Shown: positions 16,013-24,643, counted from the stretch's first letter. The stretch: 53,332 nucleotides of DNA from UBA2450 sp045132035 (GCA_045132035.1 JBGURM010000091.1:1-53332); one strand, 5' to 3'. A program made the numbers and translations. Notes: generated by a model from the sequence alone, not told the origin.

Positions 16013-18004
16013 ATGAAAAATATCGATAATTCACACCTTTTTCAAATTAATTCTCAATTCAAACCAACCGGTGATCAGCCAACTGCTATCGCTAAATTGG
16101 TCGATGGTTTAAATAGTGGAAAGAGACTACAAGTTCTATTAGGCGCTACCGGAACAGGTAAGACTTTTACTATGGCTAACATCATAGAAAGAGTTCAGCG
16201 ACCAGCGCTCGTTCTTGTTCATAATAAAACACTTGCTGGTCAACTATATTCTGAGTTTAAAGAACTCTTCCCAAATAACCGTGTTGAGTACTTTGTTTCT
16301 AACTTCGATTTTTATCAGCCAGAAGCCTATATTCCTAAAAGCGATACATACATCGATAAGACCGCTTTGATGAATGATGAAATCGAGATGTTAAGAACAA
16401 GCGCGATTAATTCTATATTAGAAAGAAGAGACACAATTGTTGTTGCCTCTGTTGCTTCAATCTATGGATTAACTGATCCAGATGAATATCGTAACTTAGT
16501 GTTTGAAATTCGTGTTGGAGAAGAGATTAATAGACAAGATTTCTATAAAGCTTTAGTGGATGCTCAATATAAAAGAAATAATTTAGATACTCCTCCAGGA
16601 AGTTTTAGGGTAAGAGGAGATATTATTGAAATTGTTCCTGCAAATATGACTGATAACACCGTCATTCGTATTGATACATTTGGTGATGAAATTGAAAAGA
16701 TTTATGAAGTCGATTTACTAAGTGGAGAAATAAAACATTCTTACCATACATATCCAATTTTTCCAGCGTATGATCATGCTTCAACTAGAGAAAGAATTAA
16801 AGAGGCTTGTAAGACCATTAAAGAAGAGTTAAAAGATCGTCTTGAATTCTTTAGAAGTAATGGTCAACTCTTAGAAGCTGAACGTCTTGAAATGAGAACA
16901 AATCAAGATGTTGAGAACATGGAAGAATTTGGTATGTGTCCTGGAATTGAAAACTATTCAAGACATATTGATAAACGTCAACCAGGTCAAAGACCATTCT
17001 GTTTAATTGATTATTTCCCTGATGACTTTATTTTATTTGTTGATGAGTCACACGTTTCACTTCCTCAAATAAGAGGAATGTATAACGGTGATAGAAGTAG
17101 AAAAGAAACGCTTGTTGAGTATGGATTTAGACTTCCAAGTGCCTTAGATAATAGACCACTGAATTTTGAAGAATTTGAAAGTCTTATGCCTCAAACAATT
17201 TGTACCTCAGCGACACCTGGTGATTATGAACTAAATAAAACTGATGGTGAAATAGTTGAACAAATTATTAGACCAACAGGACTTCTTGATCCAGTTGTGG
17301 AAGTTAGACCTACTAGAGGCCAAATTGATGATATTCTTTTTGAAATAAAAGAAAGAACAGCGAAAAACGAAAGAGTAATGATTGTTACATTAACAGTCAA
17401 AATGGCGGAAGACCTCACACAATATCTAAAAGAAAGAGGAATCAAAGTTGTTTATTTGCATCATGAAACCAAAACTTTGGAACGTAGCGAAGTCATTTAT
17501 CAATTGCGTAAAGGCAAATATGACGTTTTAGTGGGTATCAATCTTCTTAGAGAAGGACTTGATATTCCAGAAGTTTCTTTAGTGGCTATTCTAGACGCTG
17601 ATAAAGAAGGTTTCTTAAGAAGCACAAGAAGCTTAATTCAAGTTATTGGTAGAGCTAGTAGAAACTCTGGTGGAAAAGTCATTATGTACGCTGATAATAT
17701 GACTGATTCCATGAATAACGCTATTAGTGAAACAAATAGAAGACGTAGCATTCAACAAGAATATAATGATGAATATGGAATTGTTCCAAGAACCATTATT
17801 AAAGAGATTAGACCTCCTATTCATAATTCAGACGATGAGATTAGTGAAATGGTTAAACTTTCAAAACATGGAACAAGGTCTCAATTGACAGCAAGAATTA
17901 AAGAATTAGAAAAACAAATGAGACAAGCCGCTAAGGAATTTGATTTCGAAAGAGCGGCTGAATTAAGAGATATTATTCTCGAGATGAAAGCGGAATTGAA
18001 CTAA
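16013..18004 (+). CDS. uvrB: Excinuclease ABC subunit B
   Basis: The 663-residue protein verifies DNA damage in nucleotide excision repair after loading by UvrA. It has Walker A GATGTGKTFT near residue 40, the hairpin-region motif QPEAYIPKSDTYIDK, the DESHVS box, helicase motif VI (QVIGRASRN), and the C-terminal UVR motif (KQMRQAAKEFDFERAAELRD), which binds UvrC. Full length. Unlike in many Firmicutes, uvrA does not follow directly; secG does. Confidence 0.97.
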   Translation: MKNIDNSHLFQINSQFKPTGDQPTAIAKLVDGLNSGKRLQVLLGATGTGKTFTMANIIERVQRPALVLVHNKTLAGQLYSEFKELFPNNRVEYFVSNFDFYQPEAYIPKSDTYIDKTALMNDEIEMLRTSAINSILERRDTIVVASVASIYGLTDPDEYRNLVFEIRVGEEINRQDFYKALVDAQYKRNNLDTPPGSFRVRGDIIEIVPANMTDNTVIRIDTFGDEIEKIYEVDLLSGEIKHSYHTYPIFPAYDHASTRERIKEACKTIKEELKDRLEFFRSNGQLLEAERLEMRTNQDVENMEEFGMCPGIENYSRHIDKRQPGQRPFCLIDYFPDDFILFVDESHVSLPQIRGMYNGDRSRKETLVEYGFRLPSALDNRPLNFEEFESLMPQTICTSATPGDYELNKTDGEIVEQIIRPTGLLDPVVEVRPTRGQIDDILFEIKERTAKNERVMIVTLTVKMAEDLTQYLKERGIKVVYLHHETKTLERSEVIYQLRKGKYDVLVGINLLREGLDIPEVSLVAILDADKEGFLRSTRSLIQVIGRASRNSGGKVIMYADNMTDSMNNAISETNRRRSIQQEYNDEYGIVPRTIIKEIRPPIHNSDDEISEMVKLSKHGTRSQLTARIKELEKQMRQAAKEFDFERAAELRDIILEMKAELN

Positions 18005-18015
18005 TTTCGTGAAAT

Positions 18016-18034
18016 AATGATTGATTAAATCATT
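18016..18034 (+). terminator. Possible weak terminator after uvrB
   Basis: The inverted repeat AATGATT (18016-18022) and AATCATT (18028-18034) with a five-base loop is followed by the T-rich TTACTTTATT. It has few G-C pairs, so termination may be partial. Confidence 0.4.
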
Positions 18035-18075
18035 TTACTTTATTAGAATTATCAACAGCGAAAGGAGAAAAACGC

Positions 18076-18309
18076 ATGTTAGCTTGGTACGATTGGGTAT
18101 TACTTGTTACTAGTGTCATCATCATTGTCTTGTGCTTATTACAAGGCGGTAAATCAGAAGGTGCTTCTGGTGCTATTACTGGTGGTGGACTTAACGTTTT
18201 CGTTAAAACCAAAGAAAGAGGCGCTGAAAAAGTCATCTCTATTCTCACTTTAATCGTTGCTATCATCTTCTTCATTCTCGCTGTTCTTATTAAAATCCTT
18301 AACGGATAA
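18076..18309 (+). CDS. secG: Preprotein translocase subunit SecG
   Basis: The 77-residue protein has two membrane segments (WVLLVTSVIIIVLCLLQ at 6-22 and ISILTLIVAIIFFILAVLI near the end) joined by the SecG loop LLQGGKSEGASGAITGGG. It assists SecA-driven translocation through SecYE. AAAGGAG is placed well before the ATG. It follows uvrB after about 70 bases and is closed by a terminator. Confidence 0.93.
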   Translation: MLAWYDWVLLVTSVIIIVLCLLQGGKSEGASGAITGGGLNVFVKTKERGAEKVISILTLIVAIIFFILAVLIKILNG

Positions 18310-18331
18310 TTAAGAACTATCCAGACAAAAT

Positions 18332-18362
18332 ATCCTTAGGTGAATAACTTAAGGATTTTTTT
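18332..18362 (+). terminator. Intrinsic terminator after secG
   Basis: The stem ATCCTTA (18332-18338) with TAAGGAT (18350-18356) is followed by a run of seven Ts. Confidence 0.85.
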
Positions 18363-18386
18363 ATACTTTGAATATAAAATTAAAGC

Positions 18387-18638
18387 ATGAAGTATTCTTA
18401 TTACGCGACATTTAAAAAAGACGAACAAAATCCAGAATATATCAATGTCACCTTTCCTGACATTGTTCCGGGAGTGACTTTTGGTGATTCTTTTGAAGAT
18501 GCAGTATATATGGCTAAGGACTTGCTAAAGTTAATGTTAAAAGAAGCACCACAGCAGTGTTTCCCACCAACAAGTCTAGAAAAGTTAAAAGAAGAATATC
18601 CTGACGAGACATTCGTATTAATAGAAGTAGAAATATAA
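18387..18638 (+). CDS. Solitary HicB-like protein
   Basis: The 83-residue protein has the small HicB-type fold: YYATFKKD, then INVTFPDIVPGVTFGDSFEDAVYMAKDLL. This is the usual RNase H-like HicB core with the P-D-x-PG and F-G-D-S-x-E-A pattern. HicB proteins are antitoxins for the HicA mRNA nuclease, but no hicA is found on either side and the gene is flanked by two terminators. It also lacks an obvious C-terminal DNA-binding domain. It may be an orphan or a member of a HicB-like family with another task. A -10-like TATAAA lies 8 bases before the start and there is no Shine-Dalgarno sequence. Confidence 0.75.
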   Translation: MKYSYYATFKKDEQNPEYINVTFPDIVPGVTFGDSFEDAVYMAKDLLKLMLKEAPQQCFPPTSLEKLKEEYPDETFVLIEVEI

Positions 18639-18639
18639 A

Positions 18640-18670
18640 AAATCTGGAAGTAACTAATCCAGATTTTTGT
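18640..18670 (+). terminator. Intrinsic terminator after the HicB-like gene
   Basis: The perfect nine-base stem AAATCTGGA (18640-18648) with TCCAGATTT (18658-18666) runs into a T stretch. Confidence 0.9.
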
Positions 18671-18755
18671 TTAAAGCGCAAGAAACCACTTCTTTTGTTA
18701 TTTCAGCGCATTAATAATAAGTGATTTAAAACTGAATAAGTGGTAGATTATCAAT

Positions 18756-19430
18756 ATGTCAAAGCAAAGTCGTGGTGATAAAGGGGAATCATTAGTTAAG
18801 AAGTCTTTATCAAAGATAAAGGAATATCATAAAGTTCTTAACGATGTTACTTTTATCAATCAAAAAAGTGAGATGACTCATCAAATTGACCATGTCTTAA
18901 TTCATCCTCATGGTGTTTTTGTGATTGAAACGAAAAACTATTATGGAGTGATTAACCCAAACACTCATGATTCATTTTGGTTAAAAGAGGTAAAAGGTGA
19001 AGTTACTAGAATCTCAAATCCTTTGAAACAAAATAAATCTCATGCGGTAATTGTGAACCGTATTTTAGAAAAGAAATATGATGTTGTTCCAGTTGTTGTT
19101 TTTGTTAAAAATAACGCACCATATTTAGGCGATGAAAATGTCATTAACCTTAAAGAACTCCACTTATTTATCGATTCTTACCCCTATAAAGCACTTCTAG
19201 AAAAGAAAGAAATTGATGAGATTTATAAGACCATTAAAAAGTCGACAAGCGATGTAAGTAAAGAAGAACATTTAGAGAATATTGGTTATCTAAAACAAAT
19301 CAGAGAAGAAATAAAAAACGAAATTGCCTATGCGATTGAAAGTGGTACTTGTCCTCGATGCGATCACAAGATGATACAAAAAGGATATGAATACCATTGT
19401 TCAAATTGTAATTTTAAATTCAAACTATAA
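18756..19430 (+). CDS. NERD-domain nuclease-related protein with C-terminal zinc ribbon
   Basis: The 224-residue protein has a NERD domain (restriction-endonuclease-like fold). It begins KGESLVKKSL, with the catalytic-type patterns QIDHVLIHPHGVFVIETKNY (D, and E-x-K) at about residues 47-67, and ends in a C-terminal four-cysteine ribbon (CPRCDHKM, then CSNCNFKF). NERD proteins are thought to act on DNA, but their roles are not settled. The upstream region has TGGTAGATT (TG plus -10-like box, 18741-18749) seven bases before the ATG and no Shine-Dalgarno sequence. This suggests a leaderless mRNA. It is convergent with the GGDEF/EAL gene. Confidence 0.85.
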   Translation: MSKQSRGDKGESLVKKSLSKIKEYHKVLNDVTFINQKSEMTHQIDHVLIHPHGVFVIETKNYYGVINPNTHDSFWLKEVKGEVTRISNPLKQNKSHAVIVNRILEKKYDVVPVVVFVKNNAPYLGDENVINLKELHLFIDSYPYKALLEKKEIDEIYKTIKKSTSDVSKEEHLENIGYLKQIREEIKNEIAYAIESGTCPRCDHKMIQKGYEYHCSNCNFKFKL

Positions 19431-19455
19431 AAAAGTTGTTCAATTAAGAACAACT
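19428..19455 (-). terminator. Terminator between convergent NERD and EAL genes
   Basis: A perfect eight-base stem, AGTTGTTC (19434-19441) with GAACAACT (19448-19455), lies between the two stop codons. On the minus strand it is followed by six Ts, so it is strong for the EAL gene; on the plus strand the T run is short. It probably serves both directions. Confidence 0.85.
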
Positions 19456-21685
19456 ATTCTTTAACGTCAGAAATTATTAATTCTTTATTTCTAATCTTCT
19501 TTTCCAAATCTTCGTAGCTAAGAGGTTTACCAAAGAGATATCCTTGTAATCTTCCACAAGATATTTCTTTCAAGAACTCTGCTTGTTCATCGGTTTCAAC
19601 ACCTTCTGATAAAGTCTTCATTCCGATTTCTTCCGCCATTTGGATGACGGATTTAATTAATGAACGAGACTTTTGATTGTGGCTAAAGCCAACTAAGAAT
19701 TGCATATCGAGTTTTAAGACATCAAAGTCATAATCTTTTAAAGCATTAAATGAACTATAACCAGAGCCAAAGTCATCTAACCATATAGCGAATCCTTTGT
19801 CTTTTAATTCTTTCATCGCGTTTTTAAGAACGTCACCTTCAGTTAATAAAGCGCTTTCAGTGATTTCGACGTGAATCATATGTTTTGGTATCTTATATTG
19901 ATTAACAATTTTTTCAATCGTGGATGGAACATCAAGAATCATGAAATCAAGTCTTGAGAAGTTGATTGAAACTGGCACAACCGGTAGTTTGTGATCAATG
20001 TTATATTTCAAGTCTTTACATACGAGTGTGAGCATCGCAATATCAAGTTTATGAATCAATTGAGCGTTTTCAAGCGCCCCAATGAATAAACCTGGATTCA
20101 TAAATCCATAACGTGGATCAATCCATCTCGCTAAAGCTTCACAGCCACATAATTCTTTAGTGTTACTCCAGACAACTGGTTGATAATATGGTTGAATATA
20201 TCCGTTATCAACAGCCTCATCGATATGTCTAACGACATATTGAATAAGATGATAAGAATCGTGCATCTTTTGGTCGTATTCAAGATATTCGCTTCTACCG
20301 TGTTGTTTAAGTTCGGCACAAGCATATCTGGCTTTTTCAACTGAACGGTGAGGATCTTCTGTCTTATTCTTTAAGATATATCCACCAACCTTTACGCCTG
20401 GACGAATATCTAAGTCAAGTTTTTCAACTTGTGATTCTACCGCTTCAACCTTTTCTAAAATATCTTCGTTTTTACAGAATACGACATAGTGGTCATCGCT
20501 TTGTCTAGAAACAAGACCATCAGGGAATGTTTTTGTTAAGATAACACCGACATCTTTCAAGAACTTATTACCAGCGGTAAATCCTCTTTGGTCGTTATAG
20601 ATTTTAAATGAAGTAATATCTAAAAATAGATACATCCATTCAGTAGCTTCGATATCTTTTTCGGCTGCTTTTCTTTTTGTTAGGGTTAAGAAATATTCAA
20701 AAGACCATAAGTCAGTTAACATGTCTTTGGTAGCAAGAAGCTCAAGTTCTTCATCTTTTTTAGCTTCGGCAACACGCTGGCTATAGATAGATACACAAAC
20801 CATCGATAAGGAAATAAAGAAGGTTATGTAATTAACTGTATCTCCGTCTTGGACTGAACGATCAATACCAGGAAGTTTAGTAAGAATTAAATGGAATCCA
20901 AGGAAGACAGAACCCAAAATACCGATAGAAATATATGGTTTCCAAATTAATAAACAACCAACATAAATCGCCATCATTAAGAAGCAAATAATTTGCTTAT
21001 ATGCTGGAATTGGATTTCCATGTTCATCAATTAAATTGCCACCAGTAATTGGGTCTTTGGCATAACCAAAATAATCGCTATAAGACACCCACATACCAAA
21101 TGATAAGCAAACAAGAGCGAACAAAGAAATTATAATTACGGAATTGATAACATCTGATTTTCCGCCTTTGAATTGGTAGATTGTAGCGACAATAACCATT
21201 ATTTGAAATATAGCGGTCGCTAACAAGAATGAGAGTAATAATGAAGAGGAAGTTAAACTCTTAACAGAGGCTGAAGGGTTTGAATATGCTGCAAAGACAT
21301 TTTTGTAATCAATGAAGCAGAAAAGCAATAAACCAATAAAGGCAAAAGAACAGACAACAATTGTCTTCTTTAAATTAGCGTGTTTGTCGACTGTATAAAT
21401 ACAGTATGCAAGCATTGATAAACCTAAGAATAAAAACAACCAGAAGTTGGAGGTTTGGCCATAAAAGACCGTGAAGAAATCCCCACCCTTGGTGTCAAGA
21501 ATTGGTTTTACTCTTTCAACGCTCTGGCGGATAATCATCCAAATTTCGATGACGATAATAATGGCCGCCATATAGATGCCAGAACGCATATTTGCCGCAT
21601 TTAAATATGAACTCACATAATTTGAGTTCTTATTAAAACCAAACAAATTGGCGAACCAACGCCCGATTTTCTTTAAAATGTTCAT
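19454..21685 (-). CDS. Membrane c-di-GMP phosphodiesterase, degenerate GGDEF plus EAL
   Basis: The 743-residue protein has about eight membrane segments in residues 37-300, a GGDEF domain (about 315-470) and an EAL domain (about 490-735). The GGDEF signature is replaced by SDDHY at 396-400, so diguanylate cyclase activity is unlikely. The EAL domain keeps its key residues: EALARW (516-521), SINFS, ITES, LDDFGSGYSS, LKLD, EGVE and QGYLFGKP. It should hydrolyse cyclic di-GMP. It is the last gene of a minus-strand operon behind two proteins of unknown function, which may be its regulated surface components. No c-di-GMP riboswitch or active cyclase is seen in the window. Confidence 0.9.
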   Translation of the reverse strand: MNILKKIGRWFANLFGFNKNSNYVSSYLNAANMRSGIYMAAIIIVIEIWMIIRQSVERVKPILDTKGGDFFTVFYGQTSNFWLFLFLGLSMLAYCIYTVDKHANLKKTIVVCSFAFIGLLLFCFIDYKNVFAAYSNPSASVKSLTSSSLLLSFLLATAIFQIMVIVATIYQFKGGKSDVINSVIIISLFALVCLSFGMWVSYSDYFGYAKDPITGGNLIDEHGNPIPAYKQIICFLMMAIYVGCLLIWKPYISIGILGSVFLGFHLILTKLPGIDRSVQDGDTVNYITFFISLSMVCVSIYSQRVAEAKKDEELELLATKDMLTDLWSFEYFLTLTKRKAAEKDIEATEWMYLFLDITSFKIYNDQRGFTAGNKFLKDVGVILTKTFPDGLVSRQSDDHYVVFCKNEDILEKVEAVESQVEKLDLDIRPGVKVGGYILKNKTEDPHRSVEKARYACAELKQHGRSEYLEYDQKMHDSYHLIQYVVRHIDEAVDNGYIQPYYQPVVWSNTKELCGCEALARWIDPRYGFMNPGLFIGALENAQLIHKLDIAMLTLVCKDLKYNIDHKLPVVPVSINFSRLDFMILDVPSTIEKIVNQYKIPKHMIHVEITESALLTEGDVLKNAMKELKDKGFAIWLDDFGSGYSSFNALKDYDFDVLKLDMQFLVGFSHNQKSRSLIKSVIQMAEEIGMKTLSEGVETDEQAEFLKEISCGRLQGYLFGKPLSYEDLEKKIRNKELIISDVKE

Positions 21686-21732
21686 TTATATATTCACTTT
21701 ACCCCTAACTTGATTTCAGATAAAGAAATAAT

Positions 21733-22275
21733 TTATCTGACACGTTTTTTATAAGACACTACGACATTGTTTATATATAAATCATCGTCACTATTAACTG
21801 TTATTTTGTATTGATTATTGTTTTGAATAATCTCATATTCCTTGCCGTAATCGTGGATTTCTGTCCCATCTTCATTACAAACATTAACTATGAATTTAAT
21901 GTCTTTAATCTCATAACCCGCTACAGTGAATGAGACGTCGATGCTTGTGTTAAAGGAATCTTCATCACAGTATAAATAGTTCTTCAAAGTATAATCACCA
22001 ATACTCACGTGCTCTTGTGAACTTGAAAATACCAATATTTCATTTCCTTTAGTTAATGCAAATCGACCACTAGTGTCTATGGTTGACCATTCTGTTAGTA
22101 AGTCAGTAGTAAAGTTAGCTGTAGAAGATATATAAATTGGCAATGTGCTAGCGTATGGAATAATAACCGCGGTAGCAATTCCGCCAACTAATAAAGTGAA
22201 CGAACAAAATAGTAGAATTAGAATCCTTTTTCTACTATTCTTTTCGGTTGTATTTGATTTAACTTTTTTCTGCAT
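21733..22275 (-). CDS. Single-pass membrane protein of unknown function
   Basis: I do not recognise this 180-residue protein. It starts with a Lys/Arg-rich cytosolic stretch, then one membrane segment (ILILLFCSFTLLVGGIATAVII, residues about 19-41), and an outer part that looks beta-rich (FALTKGNEILVFSSS, DVSFTVAGYEIKDIKFIVNV, YKITVNSDDDLYINNVVVSYKK). The segment may be an uncleaved anchor. It begins 4 bases after the stop of the 300-residue gene and precedes the EAL phosphodiesterase by about 47 bases, so the three are likely one operon. Confidence 0.7.
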   Translation of the reverse strand: MQKKVKSNTTEKNSRKRILILLFCSFTLLVGGIATAVIIPYASTLPIYISSTANFTTDLLTEWSTIDTSGRFALTKGNEILVFSSSQEHVSIGDYTLKNYLYCDEDSFNTSIDVSFTVAGYEIKDIKFIVNVCNEDGTEIHDYGKEYEIIQNNNQYKITVNSDDDLYINNVVVSYKKRVR

Positions 22276-22279
22276 CTAT

Positions 22280-23182
22280 TTATAAATAATACTCTTTTTC
22301 TGGTTTACCATCATATTTAAAAGAAACCTTTGAAAAAGACTGATTGACTTTAATGCTGTCCCAGTTTGGAGTCTTTGCCCATAATCTTGGACCGCTTTTA
22401 TCTAAATAAACCATTACCTCTCGATATGGATCTGATGAGTTTTTAACACTGATATTAATAGTGCCATCTGTATCGGCTGTTAAACATATAAATATGTGAT
22501 CAGAATAAGGGATATATGGAACGCTTCCGTTTGTGTTGGTTTTGAACATCCCATATTCAAACCAATCGGTTCCGGTTTTAGTTGAATACTTAATTCCATA
22601 TCCTCCGGCTTTATCGCCTCTAGATTCTCCATACCATTTCCAACCATTATCGTTTTCAATCATCATCATGACACCATCAGAAGATGTTCTTCCTTCGGAA
22701 TAGATACATTCGACTTTCTCCCATTTATGTCTACAATATGATGGGATTGGTACTTTGGCCGGACCTAAAACTTTACCTGTAACAGCAAATTTATTACCAA
22801 CATATTCTGAGCGTCCACTACTAGTGGATAAGGTGCCACTATAGAGTTTGACCCATTTACTACGACTACTGTTGTAATATGACCAGTTTCCTAAATCGGC
22901 ATTTACAAATAGGGAGCCGCTTTGGCCATTCACTTTAAATTCAATTGTAACCGTACCAACATCTTCGTTGAGAGTGGCTTCAAAATAATTGCCGTTTTTC
23001 CAATAATAGGCGCTTACATTCCAAATGATTGATGCATAGTAAGGTTTCTTGTTAATATAATAACCAGTTTCCCATTTTCCATCGGGATAAATAAAAAATC
23101 CTCTTTGGCCGTTGGAACCAGATGCCCCAACAAAATATCCGTTGCTATATTTGACAAACTGTTCGTTCCATTGTTTTCCCAT
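22280..23182 (-). CDS. Beta-rich protein of unknown function, tail-fibre- or lectin-like composition
   Basis: I do not recognise the family. The 300-residue protein is rich in Tyr, Trp, Gly, Ser and Asn with short alternating strands (GYFVGASGSNGQRGFFIYPDG, SIIWNVSAYYWKNGNYFEATL, TINISVKNSS), a composition usual for carbohydrate-binding or tail-fibre-type beta folds. It has no signal peptide or membrane segment, which is strange if it works outside the cell. The start at 23182 has GAGGT eight bases upstream. A good promoter is present at 23196-23223. It is the first gene of the operon with the membrane protein and the EAL phosphodiesterase, and is divergent from the HTH-dehydrogenase gene. 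Confidence 0.65.
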   Translation of the reverse strand: MGKQWNEQFVKYSNGYFVGASGSNGQRGFFIYPDGKWETGYYINKKPYYASIIWNVSAYYWKNGNYFEATLNEDVGTVTIEFKVNGQSGSLFVNADLGNWSYYNSSRSKWVKLYSGTLSTSSGRSEYVGNKFAVTGKVLGPAKVPIPSYCRHKWEKVECIYSEGRTSSDGVMMMIENDNGWKWYGESRGDKAGGYGIKYSTKTGTDWFEYGMFKTNTNGSVPYIPYSDHIFICLTADTDGTINISVKNSSDPYREVMVYLDKSGPRLWAKTPNWDSIKVNQSFSKVSFKYDGKPEKEYYL

Positions 23183-23195
23183 ATGTGTGACCTCA

Positions 23196-23223
23196 TTTAT
23201 AATGATAGCAAAAAAGAGGACAA
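23196..23223 (-). promoter_or_regulatory. Promoter of the beta-protein/EAL operon
   Basis: Read on the minus strand, TTGTCC (23218-23223) and TATAAA (23196-23201) are separated by 16 bases, a good sigma-A-type pair. The expected transcript start lies just upstream of the GAGGT ribosome binding site. Confidence 0.6.
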
Positions 23224-23253
23224 TCCTTCAATAAGTCTACTTTTAATAAAAAT

Positions 23254-23283
23254 AGTGCCACTTTGGCACTTTTATACTATAAT
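23254..23283 (+). promoter_or_regulatory. Promoter with palindromic operator candidate for the HTH-dehydrogenase gene
   Basis: The perfect palindrome AGTGCCA (23254-23260) and TGGCACT (23264-23270), with three bases between, lies just upstream of two -10-like boxes, TATACT (23273-23278) and TATAAT (23278-23283). It covers the place of the -35 box, which otherwise has no good match. The start codon at 23290 is only seven bases from the end of TATAAT, and there is no Shine-Dalgarno sequence. This is what an operator for the HTH domain encoded by the same gene would look like. Confidence 0.6.
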
Positions 23284-23289
23284 AAATGC

Positions 23290-24618
23290 ATGACTTTAAA
23301 AGAATTAAGATTGTCAAAAAGAATTAGTCAGTCAGATGCCTCGTTAATATTAGGCATTCCTTTAAGAACATACAAAAGAATTGAAAACGATCCATCATAT
23401 ATCGGCACTCATAAATATAATTTCGCTTATGAGAAACTTTCTAATACAGTTGAGAATAAAAAGAGCACCAAAAAGTACAATTTCGCTGTTGTGGGAGCTG
23501 GGTATGTTGGTTTCTCATTAGCGGTTCTTTTGTCCACTCGCCATCATGTAACAGTAGTGGACATTAATCCTGACAAAATTGCAAAAATCAACGAAAGAAA
23601 CCCATTATTTTATGATCAAGACATTGAATATTATCTTAAAAACAAGAGCTTAAATTTATCTGCTTCTTTAATTAATTTAGAAGTATATAAACACTGTGAT
23701 TACGTAATAGTGGCGACCCCAACAGATTATGATGAATCACTTAAAAAATACGACATGACTAGTGTTTTAAATACGATTAAAGATGTTAGAAGTGTTAATA
23801 AAAAATGCACGATTATTATTAAATCAACATGCCACATCGGATTTACCTCTTCACTTAATGATAGTAATGTAATTTTCTCACCAGAATTTTTAAGAGAAGG
23901 CAAAGCACTATTTGATAATTTATATCCTTCTAGAATAATTATTGGTGGTGACCAAAACAAAAAAGAAGTAAGAGAGTTTGCCTCTATCTTAAAAGATTTA
24001 GCGATTTCTCCAACTAATGTACTTTTTATGTCTTCTTCTGAAGCTGAAGCAGTAAAACTATTTTCTAATTCTTATTTAGCAATGCGTGTCGCGTATTTTA
24101 ATGAAATGGATTCATTATTAAATGCTTATGGATTAGATAGTAATAAAGTTGTTAATGGAGTGAGCTTAGATCCAAGAATTGGAGATTATTACAACAACCC
24201 ATCTTTTGGTTATGGTGGATATTGCCTTCCAAAAGACACAAAAGCGTTAATTTCCCAAATGGAAGATGTATCAAATAATGAACTTCTAACTTCAATTGAT
24301 AAAAGTAATGGTTCAAGAAAAGAATATATTGTTCAAGATATATTGTATAAATTAGGAAAAGATTATAAAAACAAAACTGTAGGAGTCTTTTCTTTAATAT
24401 CAAAAACAGGAACAGATAACACTAGATATTCATCAATTAAAGATGTCATTGAGGGACTAAAGAAACATAACGTAAAAATTATAATTTTTAATCAACAAAT
24501 AATGTCATTAGAAGAATTTAAAAATAAAAGTGACTTGATTATCACTAATAGATATAGTTCATCACTAGATGATGTCTCTTACAAAGTATACACAAGAGAT
24601 TTATTCAAAAGAGATTAA
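23290..24618 (+). CDS. HTH domain fused to UDP-glucose 6-dehydrogenase
   Basis: I choose the ATG at 23290 (MTLKELRLSK); the frame extends further up but no better start exists. The 442-residue protein opens with an XRE-like helix-turn-helix (LKELRLSKRISQSDASLILG and RTYKRIEND, residues 3-33). A short linker follows, then a complete short-type UDP-glucose dehydrogenase of the HasB kind. That part has nucleotide-binding GAGYVG (69-74), SPEFLREGKA (197-206), NPSFGYGGYCLPKDTKAL with catalytic Cys312, and the C-terminal UDP-binding domain. The enzyme would oxidise UDP-glucose to UDP-glucuronate. Such a fusion is not usual. It could sense substrate or NAD state and control its own promoter, which carries a palindrome. 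The gene stands alone and ends in a terminator. Confidence 0.85.
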   Translation: MTLKELRLSKRISQSDASLILGIPLRTYKRIENDPSYIGTHKYNFAYEKLSNTVENKKSTKKYNFAVVGAGYVGFSLAVLLSTRHHVTVVDINPDKIAKINERNPLFYDQDIEYYLKNKSLNLSASLINLEVYKHCDYVIVATPTDYDESLKKYDMTSVLNTIKDVRSVNKKCTIIIKSTCHIGFTSSLNDSNVIFSPEFLREGKALFDNLYPSRIIIGGDQNKKEVREFASILKDLAISPTNVLFMSSSEAEAVKLFSNSYLAMRVAYFNEMDSLLNAYGLDSNKVVNGVSLDPRIGDYYNNPSFGYGGYCLPKDTKALISQMEDVSNNELLTSIDKSNGSRKEYIVQDILYKLGKDYKNKTVGVFSLISKTGTDNTRYSSIKDVIEGLKKHNVKIIIFNQQIMSLEEFKNKSDLIITNRYSSSLDDVSYKVYTRDLFKRD

Positions 24619-24621
24619 AAA

Positions 24622-24643
24622 AGAAGGAATTAGTTTTCCTTCT
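24622..24643 (+). terminator. Bidirectional terminator after the HTH-dehydrogenase gene
   Basis: The stem AGAAGGAA (24622-24629) with TTCCTTCT (24636-24643) lies between convergent stop codons and is flanked by A-rich sequence on the left and T-rich sequence on the right, so it can work both ways. Confidence 0.75.
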
